Shown here: positions 34,649-42,990 of the stretch, one piece after another
How the letters are laid out: every line of letters begins with the position of its first letter
Numbering within the stretch: position 1 is the first letter of the stretch
NCBI RefSeq assembly: GCF_003149245.1
Contig: NZ_QGDL01000001.1
Coordinates: forward strand, 585,089-649,088
DNA length: 64,000 nt
Direction: 5' to 3'
From: Faecalicatena orotica
GTDB taxonomy: Bacteria; Bacillota; Clostridia; Lachnospirales; Lachnospiraceae
The notes under the pieces: generated by a model
The model's database searches: none
The model's input: the letters and a program-made list of their open reading frames with translations, nothing else
What the model was told of the DNA's origin: nothing
Position numbers and translations under genes: made by a program

Positions 34649-35512
34649 ATGAAAACAGCCGTTATCACGGACAGCAACAGCGGCATTAAGAAGCAGGAAG
34701 CAAAAGAACTTGGCATTTTCCTGATTCCAATGCCTGTCATCATAGACGGAACAGTCCGTTATGAAGAAACGGATCTAACACAGGAAGAATTCTACCAGAG
34801 TCTTACCAATGGTAAAAGTGTCACTACCTCACAGCCGTCTCCGGGAGATGTCATGGACCTCTGGGATCGCGTACTTGCACAGGGCTATGACTGCCTTGTC
34901 TATATCCCGATGTCCAGCGGCCTAAGCCAGTCCTGCCACACAGCGCTGGCTCTTTCCGAAGATTATGGTGGTAAGGTCCAGGTTGTTGATAACCACAGGA
35001 TTTCTGTCACGATGAGGGAATCCGTGCTCGAAGCAAAACAGATGGCCGGTCAGGATGCTTCTGCTTTGGAAATCAAGGAATGTCTGGAGGCCAGTGCATA
35101 CCAGTCCACGATCTATCTGGCTGTTGACACTCTGGAATTCCTTTTAAAGGGCGGCAGGATTACACCTGCTGCGGCGGCACTCGGCACCGTGCTGAACATC
35201 AAGCCGATCTTAAGCATTCAGGGCGAGCGGCTGGATGCATTTGCCAAAGTCCGGGGCATGAAAAAGAGTAAAAAGAAAATCATAGAAGCGCTGAAGGATG
35301 ACCTGTCAAACCGATTCCACAATCCAGATATGGAAAAAGTCCGGATCGGGGCTGCCGGCTCCCATCTGGCTGAAGAAGAGGCTCTCGACTGGAAGCGCAC
35401 ACTGGAAGAGGCATTTCCGGGGGCATACGTGTATTACGATCCCCTCTCGCTGAGCATCGGCTGCCATACCGGCCCCGGAGCGTTCGGAGTGGGAATGAGC
35501 ATCCTCTCGTAA
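34649..35512 (+). CDS. DegV family fatty-acid-binding protein (second copy)
   Basis: 287-residue DegV-fold protein that probably carries fatty acyl chains to a lipid-phosphorylating kinase. The N-terminus (MKTAVITDSNSGIKKQEAKEL) has the TDSN motif, TSQPSPGDVM marks the pocket loop, and the C-terminus SIGCHTGPGAFGVGM closes it. AAGAAGGAGGG precedes the ATG. It faces a TetR gene and ends in a strong terminator. Confidence 0.93.
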   Translation: MKTAVITDSNSGIKKQEAKELGIFLIPMPVIIDGTVRYEETDLTQEEFYQSLTNGKSVTTSQPSPGDVMDLWDRVLAQGYDCLVYIPMSSGLSQSCHTALALSEDYGGKVQVVDNHRISVTMRESVLEAKQMAGQDASALEIKECLEASAYQSTIYLAVDTLEFLLKGGRITPAAAALGTVLNIKPILSIQGERLDAFAKVRGMKKSKKKIIEALKDDLSNRFHNPDMEKVRIGAAGSHLAEEEALDWKRTLEEAFPGAYVYYDPLSLSIGCHTGPGAFGVGMSILS

Positions 35513-35547
35513 CCGTTTCTGTAAAAGAATATTCACATCATAAAAGA

Positions 35548-35596
35548 ACTGGCCTGCACCTGTCATAACAGACATGTGCCGGACCAGTCTTTTTTT
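35548..35596 (+). terminator. terminator of the second degV gene
   Basis: A long imperfect stem (ACTGG/CCAGT ends, GCAC/GTGC and TGTC/GACA inside) around ATAACA is followed by a run of seven T. Confidence 0.8.
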
Positions 35597-35624
35597 GTAC
35601 TGTTTTCCATTTAATTTCATATTT

Positions 35625-35662
35625 TTTACAGTTTTGTACAAAAATAACTATACTGATATTAT
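35625..35662 (+). promoter_or_regulatory. promoter(s) of the purine salvage operon
   Basis: Two overlapping pairs are visible: TTGTAC (35634-35639)-N17-TATTAT (35657-35662), and TTTACA (35625-35630)-N18-TATACT (35649-35654). Either gives a transcript that starts near 35660-35670, about 220 nt ahead of the first start codon. Confidence 0.6.
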
Positions 35663-35891
35663 GATGTCGGAGTCAACTTATAAGCTGTCTTAATATCCAG
35701 TTATAATAAAATAATAGGAAAGCCCCGTATTCTCATTTTCGGAAGGATATGATATGATTAATTTAATTTCATATTGTAAATTCTTCAAGATACATTTGCA
35801 GGACGGGAAACCTGTTTAGCCGCCTTTGCGGCCGATGTATCTTTTTTATTATTCAAAAACCAAACTGGTTTCACATGAAGGAGGAACAAAC
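35663..35891 (+). promoter_or_regulatory. long structured 5' leader of the purine operon, possible riboswitch
   Basis: About 220 nt of untranslated leader. The 3' part is a three-way structure: outer stem AAGATACAT/ATGTATCTT (35787-35795 with 35835-35843), an arm CAGG/CCTG (35799-35802 with 35811-35814) and an arm GCCGC/GCGGC (35819-35823 with 35828-35832), then TTTTTT (35842-35847). The upstream part (35663-35786) also contains a possible hairpin near 35750-35775. A terminator inside the leader of a purine-uptake operon suggests conditional read-through. It does not match the purine (G-box) consensus that I know, so the ligand is unassigned. Confidence 0.6.
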
Positions 35892-37673
35892 ATGGAGAGA
35901 ACAATTGCAAACCTGAAAGAAATGATCCGTGCAGGAAGGGGGATTATCCCGGCTGATACTGTTGTGAAGGGCGGTAATCTGGTCAATGTAATGACGAGTG
36001 AGATCTACCCTGCCGATGTCGCAATCTATAAAGATATGATTGCCGCTGTCGGTGATGTGTCCGATTATACCGGACCCGGTACAAAGATCATCGACGCAGA
36101 GGGAAAGTACCTCGTGCCGGGACTTATCGACGGACATATCCACAGTGAATGCAGCAAGCTGAGCATTACAAGTTTTGCAAAGGCTGTCGTACCCTGCGGG
36201 ACAACAAGCATGATTTCTGGTCTTGACGAATACATTTCCGTATCCGGTCTGGAAGGCTTAAAGGAAGTTCTGGCTGAAGTAAAACAAAGCCCGCTGAAGG
36301 TGTTCTGGGGAGCGCCTTACAAGACGCCTTACACAATACCGGAATCTACCGTTTCTTTTAACTTCACAAAAGAAGTTCATGAAGAGGTTCAGCAGTGGCC
36401 GGAATGCTTCGGTGTGTGGGAGACAGTCCGGGAATTTCTGCAGGAAGAGGATGAGAACACACTGGGTGCCATCGAACAGGCATTCAAGAACCGTCTCCCG
36501 GTATTCGGCTGTGCACCTATGGCAAGAGGAAATGACTTAAACGGCTATCTGTGCGGCGGAGTACGTCTGGACCACGAAAGCTACGACCATGAAGAAGTGG
36601 TTGAGAAGATGAGAAAAGGAATGCACATGCTGATCCGTGAATCATCTGTTACACATTTCCTGGCCGAAAATATCCGCGCAGTGACAGAGGTAAATCCTTA
36701 CATGGCACGCCGCGTCAGCTTCTGTACCGATGATGTGACCGCAACAGATGTTTTGGAAAAGGGACACCTCGACAATGTTGTACGTCTTGCAATTGCAGCC
36801 GGTGTGGAACCGATGACAGCAATCCAGATGGGTACGATCAACAGTGCGGAAGCTTACCGCATCGATCATCTGGTAGGTTCCATCTCTCCGGGAAGAATCG
36901 CGGATATCCTGCTGGTCGACAGCCCGGAAGAATTCCATGTTGAGACAGTTATTACGAATGGGCAGCTGGTGGCACAGAATAAGAAGCTTACCTATGATCT
37001 GAAGGCTCCGGAAAGAAGCACAGTCCTCAAGAGTGAATTGAAGTGCCAGAAGACAACAAAAGCGGATTTTGAATACAGAGTAGACATGATAAACGGAACA
37101 GCAGATGTTCTGGCAATGGATGTACAGGGACCTTTCGTCCGTAAGAGAAGGGATGTTGTTCTCAATGTGGAGGACGGAATCATTCTTCCTGATCCTGAAC
37201 AGGATGTTGCCCTGGTATCTGTCCTCGAACGATTCGGGCGAAACGGCAACCGCTCCCTCGCGTTCTGCTCCGGCTGGAATTTAAAGAGAGGCGCGATGGC
37301 ATCCTCTGCCGCACCGGATGATAATAACCTGATTGTGATGGGTGTGAATCCGGAGGATATGTCCCTCGCCGTAAATTATCTGATCGAACAGGGCGGCGGA
37401 CAGGTTGTTGTCGCTGACGGCGAGATCATCGAGTTTTTGCCGCTCCCAGTAGGCGGAATTGCAAGTGATGAAGAACCGGAAGTAATTGCCGCACAGGAAA
37501 AGAAACTGAACAAAGCTGCACAGGACCTTGGCTCCACACTGCCTGAACCACTGATGTACATGTTCTTCCTGCCGATCACGGCAATCCCGGATTATGCAAT
37601 CACTGATGTCGGACCGGTAGATTATACGAACCTCACTACCTTCGATCCTGTTATAAAGCTAAACGAACAATAA
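35892..37673 (+). CDS. divergent adenine deaminase-like amidohydrolase
   Basis: 593 aa, similar along its length to adenine deaminase (COG1001), which converts adenine to hypoxanthine. The first ligand motif is LIDGHIHSE (usual FIDSHIHIES); the expected DPHEI motif is replaced by SGLDEYISVS; DGHAPG is replaced by FGCAPMARG; and CSDDR reads CTDDV. Several His ligands are therefore missing or shifted. I start it at ATG 35892 with AAGGAGG; the longer frame to 35826 lacks one. 75 bp before a second, canonical paralogue. It may act on another substrate or be a regulatory partner. Confidence 0.82.
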   Translation: MERTIANLKEMIRAGRGIIPADTVVKGGNLVNVMTSEIYPADVAIYKDMIAAVGDVSDYTGPGTKIIDAEGKYLVPGLIDGHIHSECSKLSITSFAKAVVPCGTTSMISGLDEYISVSGLEGLKEVLAEVKQSPLKVFWGAPYKTPYTIPESTVSFNFTKEVHEEVQQWPECFGVWETVREFLQEEDENTLGAIEQAFKNRLPVFGCAPMARGNDLNGYLCGGVRLDHESYDHEEVVEKMRKGMHMLIRESSVTHFLAENIRAVTEVNPYMARRVSFCTDDVTATDVLEKGHLDNVVRLAIAAGVEPMTAIQMGTINSAEAYRIDHLVGSISPGRIADILLVDSPEEFHVETVITNGQLVAQNKKLTYDLKAPERSTVLKSELKCQKTTKADFEYRVDMINGTADVLAMDVQGPFVRKRRDVVLNVEDGIILPDPEQDVALVSVLERFGRNGNRSLAFCSGWNLKRGAMASSAAPDDNNLIVMGVNPEDMSLAVNYLIEQGGGQVVVADGEIIEFLPLPVGGIASDEEPEVIAAQEKKLNKAAQDLGSTLPEPLMYMFFLPITAIPDYAITDVGPVDYTNLTTFDPVIKLNEQ

Positions 37674-37748
37674 AAGGAAATTACAAATGTAACTGTTCAT
37701 ACTCCAATGAACCGTTACATACAAGCAATATATAAGGAGGGATTTTTT

Positions 37749-39488
37749 ATGAGCAACATGAGTAAAGAAAGTCTGAAGAAACTGATTGAGGTAGCTTCCG
37801 GGAGAATGCCGGCAGATACGGTAATTAAAAACTGTAAAGTTGTGGATGTTTATAACGGCGGAATCGTTGATGGGGATATCGCCCTGTGTGACGGTTTGAT
37901 TGCAGGTGTCGGTAAATATGAAGGAAAAAAAGTCATCGACGCAGAAGGAAAATATGCCGCACCCGGATTTATTGACAGCCATATCCACATCGAATCTTCT
38001 TATGTAAGTCCGGAAGAAATCGGACGCCTTCTTGTGCCCCACGGCGGTACGACAATTATCGCCGACCCTCACGAGATTGTAAATGTATGCGGGATACGCG
38101 GGATGAACTATATGCTTGAAGCCTCCGAACAGACTGCCCTGGATATCAAATACATGCTTCCTTCCTGTGTGCCTGCAACTCCGTTCGAGCATTCAGGAGC
38201 AAATATAGACGCGGAAGCAATGAAAGAGCCTATCCGGGACGAAAGAGTCCTTGGCCTTGGCGAATATATGAACTATCCGGGACTCATCGGCGGAAGTGAA
38301 AGTGACCTTGATAAGATCATGACCGCAAAGGAAACCGGCAAGCTGATCGACGGACACAGCCCGGGAATCTCCGGAAATGACCTGAATGCCTATGCAGCCG
38401 CTCTCGTGCATACGGACCACGAATGCTCCACCGTGGAAGAAATGACAGACCGTATATCCCGCGGATTGTACGTGCTCTTAAGACAGGGCTCGGCATGCCA
38501 CAATCTGCGGCCGCTGCTCAAAGGACTCACCCCGATGAACAGCAGGCGCTGCCTGCTCTGTTCCGATGACCGCCAGCCAAAGACCATTCTCGAGCTGGGA
38601 CATCTTGACAACCATTTGAGTATCTGTGTGGAAGAAGGTGTGGATGCAATCACGGCAATCCGCATGGCAAGCTTAAATGCCGCCGAATGCTTCCGCCTGT
38701 ATGACAGGGGCGCAATCGCACCCGGCCTGCGCGCAGACATTGTCCTGCTTGACAACCTGAAGGACTTTCATGTGAAAAAAGTCTGGATCGAAGGAAAGCT
38801 GGCTGCCCAGGACGGCGAGTACCTGCTTCCGGTCGAGAAGTGTGACATCACGCCGGTCAAAGGAAGTTTTCATGTAAAAGATTTTTCAAAAGACAAATTA
38901 AAGATGCACCTAAAATCAGGCCATGTCCATGTCATCGATATCCTTCCGGGCGGAGTTGTGACCGGAAAAGGGATCGCGGATGTACAGCTGGACGAGTCCG
39001 GCGACTTTGTCAGAAATCCTGACGTGGATATCGTAAAAGTTGCCGTAGTCGAGCGCCATCAGGAAACAGGAAATGTAGCTCCGGCGCTTCTGAGAGGCTA
39101 CGGGCTAAAAGAAGGCGCTGTTGCATTATCTGTTGCCCATGATTCGCACAATATCATTGTTGTAGGTGTATCGGACGAGGATATGGTGTACGCGGTCGAA
39201 CAGCTTATTGCACAGAACGGCGGAATTATTCTTGTAAAAGACGGCGAAGTCATCGAATCCATGCCGATGCCGTTAGGCGGCCTGATGAGTGACCAGAGCG
39301 GCGAATGGGTTGACAAAAAGCTGACCCTGATTCACGATGCTGCTTATGAAAAGCTTGGAATCTGCTCAGAAGTAGAGCCTGTCATGACACTCTGCTTCAT
39401 GTCACTAGCTGTCATACCTGAACTGAAACTGACAGATATGGGATTATTTGATGTAACGAAGTTCGAATTTGTCTCCGTGGAGGCATAA
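37749..39488 (+). CDS. ade: adenine deaminase
   Basis: 579-residue metal-dependent deaminase of adenine to hypoxanthine, feeding guanine and IMP salvage. The metal-binding motifs are canonical: PGFIDSHIHIESS (about 75-87), the strand ending in IADPHEIVN (about 110-118), GHSPG (about 200) and CSDDRQPK (about 275). Lies 75 bp after its divergent paralogue and 26 bp before the NCS2 permease, in one operon. I start it at ATG 37749, with AAGGAGG 8 nt upstream. Confidence 0.95.
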   Translation: MSNMSKESLKKLIEVASGRMPADTVIKNCKVVDVYNGGIVDGDIALCDGLIAGVGKYEGKKVIDAEGKYAAPGFIDSHIHIESSYVSPEEIGRLLVPHGGTTIIADPHEIVNVCGIRGMNYMLEASEQTALDIKYMLPSCVPATPFEHSGANIDAEAMKEPIRDERVLGLGEYMNYPGLIGGSESDLDKIMTAKETGKLIDGHSPGISGNDLNAYAAALVHTDHECSTVEEMTDRISRGLYVLLRQGSACHNLRPLLKGLTPMNSRRCLLCSDDRQPKTILELGHLDNHLSICVEEGVDAITAIRMASLNAAECFRLYDRGAIAPGLRADIVLLDNLKDFHVKKVWIEGKLAAQDGEYLLPVEKCDITPVKGSFHVKDFSKDKLKMHLKSGHVHVIDILPGGVVTGKGIADVQLDESGDFVRNPDVDIVKVAVVERHQETGNVAPALLRGYGLKEGAVALSVAHDSHNIIVVGVSDEDMVYAVEQLIAQNGGIILVKDGEVIESMPMPLGGLMSDQSGEWVDKKLTLIHDAAYEKLGICSEVEPVMTLCFMSLAVIPELKLTDMGLFDVTKFEFVSVEA

Positions 39489-39514
39489 GAGGAATATGGA
39501 GGATACTTAGAGAG

Positions 39515-41080
39515 ATGGGAGAAAAAAAGGCACTCGTGCCCTTGTTTCAAAGAGGTGATTTTGGTGGAATGGCTTATTCCATCACCAATAATATTGTAAA
39601 CTACCTGATTGTTATCGCTACCTTATCCGGCGTTCTCGGCTGGCCGGATGAGATTGTATATGGCCGTGTCATTCCGGGGATGTCTATCGGGCTGATGCTC
39701 AGCGGCTTATATTATGCATTTATGGCACTGAAACTTTCCAAAAAGGAAGGCCGCCCGGATGTGACGGCACTTCCTTCCGGAGTTTCAACCCCGGCAATGT
39801 TCGTTATGCTTTATGGTGTCATCATGCCCCTTCATTATGCGCTGGAAGACCCGTACCTTGCATGGTCCGCTGCGATTGCTGCCTGCTTCATCGGCGGCGC
39901 CGTTGAATTCTGCGGTGGTGTCATCGGGCCCTGGATGAAGAAGCGTATCCCAAGGGCTGCCCTTCTTGGAACCGTAGCAGGAATCGGATTTATCTGGATG
40001 GCAACACAGGGTGTATTCGATGTATTCAGTGATCCTGTGATCGGAATGCCAATCCTGATCGTCGCTATGATCGGTGTATTCGGCGGTTACCTGTTCCCGA
40101 AGAAGATCCCGCCGCTTGTTGTCGCAATCGTGGGCGGTATCGTTTATGCTTTCTGTCTTGGAAGAACACATATCGACTTCAGCGGAATCGGCTTTTATTT
40201 CCCGAATCCGGTAAATGGGATCCAGCATCTTCTGAGCGGATTCGCAGTCGTTGCGCCTTACCTGACAATCGTGATTCCGATTGAAATATATAACTTTATT
40301 GAAACAATGGACAACGTGGAAGCCGCCAACGCAGCCGGCGATAACTACAACGTCCGCGAGGCACAGTTCGCCGATGGGATCTGTACCATGATTTCCGCCA
40401 TCTTCGGCGGGGTTGTCCCGAATACTGTATGGCTCGGGCATGCCGGACTGAAGAAAGCAAAAGCCGGTATCGGCTACTCCGTCGTTTCCGGCCTTGTACT
40501 TGGATTCGCCGGACTGCTCGGACTCTTTACTTTCTTAAGTAACCTCGTTCCACCTGCTGTCTGTGCCATCACCTATCTCTGGTGTGCGATCGTCATGGTC
40601 TGCCAGGCTTTCAAGGATTGTGACAAGAAGCACTACGCTGCTGTCGGGATTGCAATGGTTCCGCCGGTTGCGGACTATTTGTTTACACAGATCACAGGAG
40701 CAGTCGGACTTGCCGATATCTGGACAGAGACTCTTCCGATCGGATATGCAGGATATACACCGGAGGTCTCCCAGTCACTGATCGATGCAGGTGTCATGTG
40801 GAACGGCGTTGCGGCAGTAAAACCGGGGGCCATTATCATCGGTATTTTACTGGGAACCATGACGGCCTTCATTATCGATAAACAGCTGAACCGGGTGGCA
40901 GTCACGGCACTTGTCGGAGCTTTGCTCTCACTGTTTGGATTCATTCACAGTGCCGCTCTCGGAATCTATCCGAAATCTCCGTTCATGATGGGATATCTGA
41001 TTATGGCAGGCTTATGCTTTATCCTGCATCTGGGCAGGAATAAATGGTTCAAGGCGCCGGATGACTTTGATTACGTCTGA
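39515..41080 (+). CDS. NCS2 family purine/xanthine permease
   Basis: 521-residue, about 12-TM transporter of the NCS2/AzgA-like class for purine bases (proton symport). The N-terminus FGGMAYSITNNIVNYLIVI and the region KEGRPDVTALPSGVSTPAM match the family. It is the last gene of the ade-like/ade/permease operon, so adenine or hypoxanthine is the likely cargo; the exact base is inferred. A strong terminator follows. Confidence 0.88.
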   Translation: MGEKKALVPLFQRGDFGGMAYSITNNIVNYLIVIATLSGVLGWPDEIVYGRVIPGMSIGLMLSGLYYAFMALKLSKKEGRPDVTALPSGVSTPAMFVMLYGVIMPLHYALEDPYLAWSAAIAACFIGGAVEFCGGVIGPWMKKRIPRAALLGTVAGIGFIWMATQGVFDVFSDPVIGMPILIVAMIGVFGGYLFPKKIPPLVVAIVGGIVYAFCLGRTHIDFSGIGFYFPNPVNGIQHLLSGFAVVAPYLTIVIPIEIYNFIETMDNVEAANAAGDNYNVREAQFADGICTMISAIFGGVVPNTVWLGHAGLKKAKAGIGYSVVSGLVLGFAGLLGLFTFLSNLVPPAVCAITYLWCAIVMVCQAFKDCDKKHYAAVGIAMVPPVADYLFTQITGAVGLADIWTETLPIGYAGYTPEVSQSLIDAGVMWNGVAAVKPGAIIIGILLGTMTAFIIDKQLNRVAVTALVGALLSLFGFIHSAALGIYPKSPFMMGYLIMAGLCFILHLGRNKWFKAPDDFDYV

Positions 41081-41088
41081 TGTCATTA

Positions 41089-41127
41089 AAAAGAAGGATT
41101 TCATTTCCGTGAAGTCCTTCTTTTTTA
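41089..41127 (+). terminator. terminator of the purine salvage operon
   Basis: AAGAAGGATTTCA pairs with TGAAGTCCTTCTT (41091-41103 with 41110-41122), followed by TTTTTT, 11 bp after the NCS2 stop codon. Confidence 0.9.
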
Positions 41128-41195
41128 TATGTTATGATGTTGGGGTCAGCGAGCATGCATTGTATGACCTTTTGACCCTGGCATCATGTTATTGT

Positions 41196-41237
41196 TTGAC
41201 AAGTCCGGATAAGAGTACTATAATGAACATTGTTCAT
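41196..41237 (+). promoter_or_regulatory. promoter with overlapping TetR operator
   Basis: TTGACA (41196-41201) and TATAAT (41219-41224) are 17 bp apart. ATGAACA-T-TGTTCAT (41223-41237) is a perfect 7+7 bp dyad that overlaps the -10 and the start site. The TetR protein encoded 20 bp downstream is the obvious binder. Confidence 0.85.
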
Positions 41238-41255
41238 ATTAAGGAGGTGCACTGT

Positions 41256-41855
41256 ATGAATACGATTGTAACTTCACGTGAGGCCATCCTGGCCGAGAGC
41301 CGGAAACTTGTAATGGAAAAAGGAATAGATTCTGTCAGTATGCGGTCAGTTGCCGCCGCCTGCAATGTAGCTGTCGGGTCGATATACAATTATTTTCCAT
41401 CCAAGGCGGACCTGATCAGTGCGGCTGTGGAAGACGTCTGGAAAGATATTTTCCATATGTCCGGAGAGTCCATGAAGTTTGAACATTTTACAGACTGTCT
41501 TGCCTGGCTCTATGAAAGGATTCAAAAAGGATGTGAGCAGTATCCCGGATTTTTCACACTGCATTCCGTCAGTTTTGCCGCCGAGGATAAAAGCAGCGGC
41601 CGGAGGATGATGGAAAAGTATTTTGCACATATCAGACAGAACCTTCTGCATGTTTTGGCAGCAGATCCTCTTGTCCGGGAAGATGCTTTTGATGACCAGC
41701 TGAGTGCCGGGCAGTTTGTGGATATGATTTTTACCCTGCTTACTTCCCTGCTTCTCCAGAACCAGAAGTGCTGTGAACCCCTTTTGGTGGTTGCCGCACG
41801 CTGTATCTATGAATATAATATAGAATCCAGTGAAGGAGGTTTTTATGAAGATTAA
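41256..41855 (+). CDS. TetR family transcriptional regulator
   Basis: 199 residues. TetR helix-turn-helix near residues 8-52 (AILAESRKLVMEKGIDSVSM, then CNVAVGSIYNYFPSKADL), then a helical core. I start at ATG 41256 because AAGGAGGTG is directly upstream; the longer frame covers promoter and operator. It overlaps the next gene by 11 bp, so it is co-transcribed with two membrane-protein genes that it probably regulates. Confidence 0.92.
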   Translation: MNTIVTSREAILAESRKLVMEKGIDSVSMRSVAAACNVAVGSIYNYFPSKADLISAAVEDVWKDIFHMSGESMKFEHFTDCLAWLYERIQKGCEQYPGFFTLHSVSFAAEDKSSGRRMMEKYFAHIRQNLLHVLAADPLVREDAFDDQLSAGQFVDMIFTLLTSLLLQNQKCCEPLLVVAARCIYEYNIESSEGGFYED

Positions 41856-42288
41856 TAAGATAAAGCTGCTCCTGCTTGCTGCGCTTGTATGGGTAGCTGC
41901 CGGGTTTAATATCCTGCGTATCGGGATTATTTCTTACCAGAGCCATGTAACCGTTATAAATATTCTCATTTCTGCCACTGTATTCCTTGTTTTCTGGTTC
42001 ATGGTTTTTGGCAGGCTTGTAAAAAAGCACACCAGCAGGATTGTCAGCTATGAAGAAGAAAAACAGTTCTTCCTAAAGTTTTTTGATGTCAAGTCATTCC
42101 TTATCATGGCATTTATGATGACATTCGGGATAGGTCTGCGTGTGTCCGGTATCTGCCCGGATGTGTTTATCGCAGTCTTCTACTCGGGACTGGGCGCCGC
42201 CCTCACATTAGCCGGTGTCCTGTTCGGATATCATTTTATTAAGAAAGGAAAAGAAAAAAATGCAGGCTATTATGGAAACACTATTTGA
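41845..42288 (+). CDS. small membrane protein, unknown function
   Basis: 147 residues with about four TM helices: KLLLLAALVWVAAGFNIL, then INILISATVFLVFWFMVF, a third near LIMAFMMTFGIGLRVSGI and a fourth near FYSGLGAALTLAGVLFG, ending in a Lys-rich cytoplasmic tail. No known family motif. GAAGGAGG precedes the ATG at 41845. It overlaps the TetR gene before it (11 bp) and the next gene after it (29 bp). Confidence 0.75.
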   Translation: MKINKIKLLLLAALVWVAAGFNILRIGIISYQSHVTVINILISATVFLVFWFMVFGRLVKKHTSRIVSYEEEKQFFLKFFDVKSFLIMAFMMTFGIGLRVSGICPDVFIAVFYSGLGAALTLAGVLFGYHFIKKGKEKNAGYYGNTI

Positions 42289-42919
42289 TGCTGTATATCT
42301 GGTCACAGTCATTACTGTGGGGATCCTGATGATCCGGAAAAGTGCAGGGAGGAAACAGTACCTCCTGTTTGGCATTATGGCTGTCACTTTAGGTGCCGGG
42401 GATGCTTTCCATCTCGTGCCTCGGGCTTACGCACTTTGTACTGCGGGACTCGAACACTATACGGCTGCACTCGGGGTCGGAAAACTGATCACGTCTGTCA
42501 CAATGACCGTCTTTTACATTCTACTGTACTATGTATGGCGTCTGCGCTATCATGTAAAGGATCAGAAAGAGGTGACTGTGGCAGTCTTCCTTCTTTCTGC
42601 CGTCCGTATCATTCTCTGTCTGTTCCCGCAAAACAAATGGACCAGCGCCGATGCACCACTAAGCTGGGGCATCTATCGGAACATCCCGTTTGCACTGCTT
42701 GGAATCCTCGTAATCGTCCTGTTCTACAAAGCAGCAAAGGAACAGCATGACCATGCGTTCCGCTTCATGTGGCTGACGATTGTATTAAGTTTTGCGTTTT
42801 ACATTCCGGTTGTGCTGTTTGCAGACACAATCCCTGCGCTTGGAATGCTCATGATTCCAAAGACATGCGCCTATGTGTGGACCGTCCTGATCGGATACTT
42901 TGACATGAAGTCTCAGTAA
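42260..42919 (+). CDS. polytopic membrane protein, unknown function
   Basis: 219 residues with about seven hydrophobic segments (LVTVITVGILMI; QYLLFGIMAVTLGAGDAF; LITSVTMTVFYILLYYVW; VTVAVFLLSAVRIILCLF; FALLGILVIVLFY; WLTIVLSFAFYIPVVLF; CAYVWTVLIGYF). The ATG at 42260 is the best start, though the purine-rich sequence before it is only a fair ribosome binding site. I recognise no family. With the preceding gene it forms a TetR-controlled membrane-protein pair. A hairpin terminates transcription after the stop codon. Confidence 0.75.
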   Translation: MQAIMETLFDAVYLVTVITVGILMIRKSAGRKQYLLFGIMAVTLGAGDAFHLVPRAYALCTAGLEHYTAALGVGKLITSVTMTVFYILLYYVWRLRYHVKDQKEVTVAVFLLSAVRIILCLFPQNKWTSADAPLSWGIYRNIPFALLGILVIVLFYKAAKEQHDHAFRFMWLTIVLSFAFYIPVVLFADTIPALGMLMIPKTCAYVWTVLIGYFDMKSQ

Positions 42920-42954
42920 ATCTCACCCTCTGGAAAAACTCACTACATGTATAT

Positions 42955-42987
42955 ATGGCCTGCCGCTGCTTATGAACGGCAGGCCAT
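42955..42987. terminator. hairpin between convergent genes
   Basis: ATGGCCTGCCG (42955-42965) and CGGCAGGCCAT (42977-42987) are a perfect 11-bp stem with an 11-nt loop between a plus-strand gene ending at 42919 and a minus-strand gene ending at 42991. CCTTTATT follows on the plus side. Confidence 0.85.
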
Positions 42988-42990
42988 CCT

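Noticed and set aside
35663-35891. A classic purine (guanine/adenine) riboswitch
   Set aside because: The P2/P3 loop arms and conserved junction bases of the purine aptamer could not be found; the element is kept as unassigned.
35826-35892. An upstream start for the first adenine-deaminase-like gene
   Set aside because: The extra frame lies inside the leader terminator; AAGGAGG precedes the ATG at 35892.
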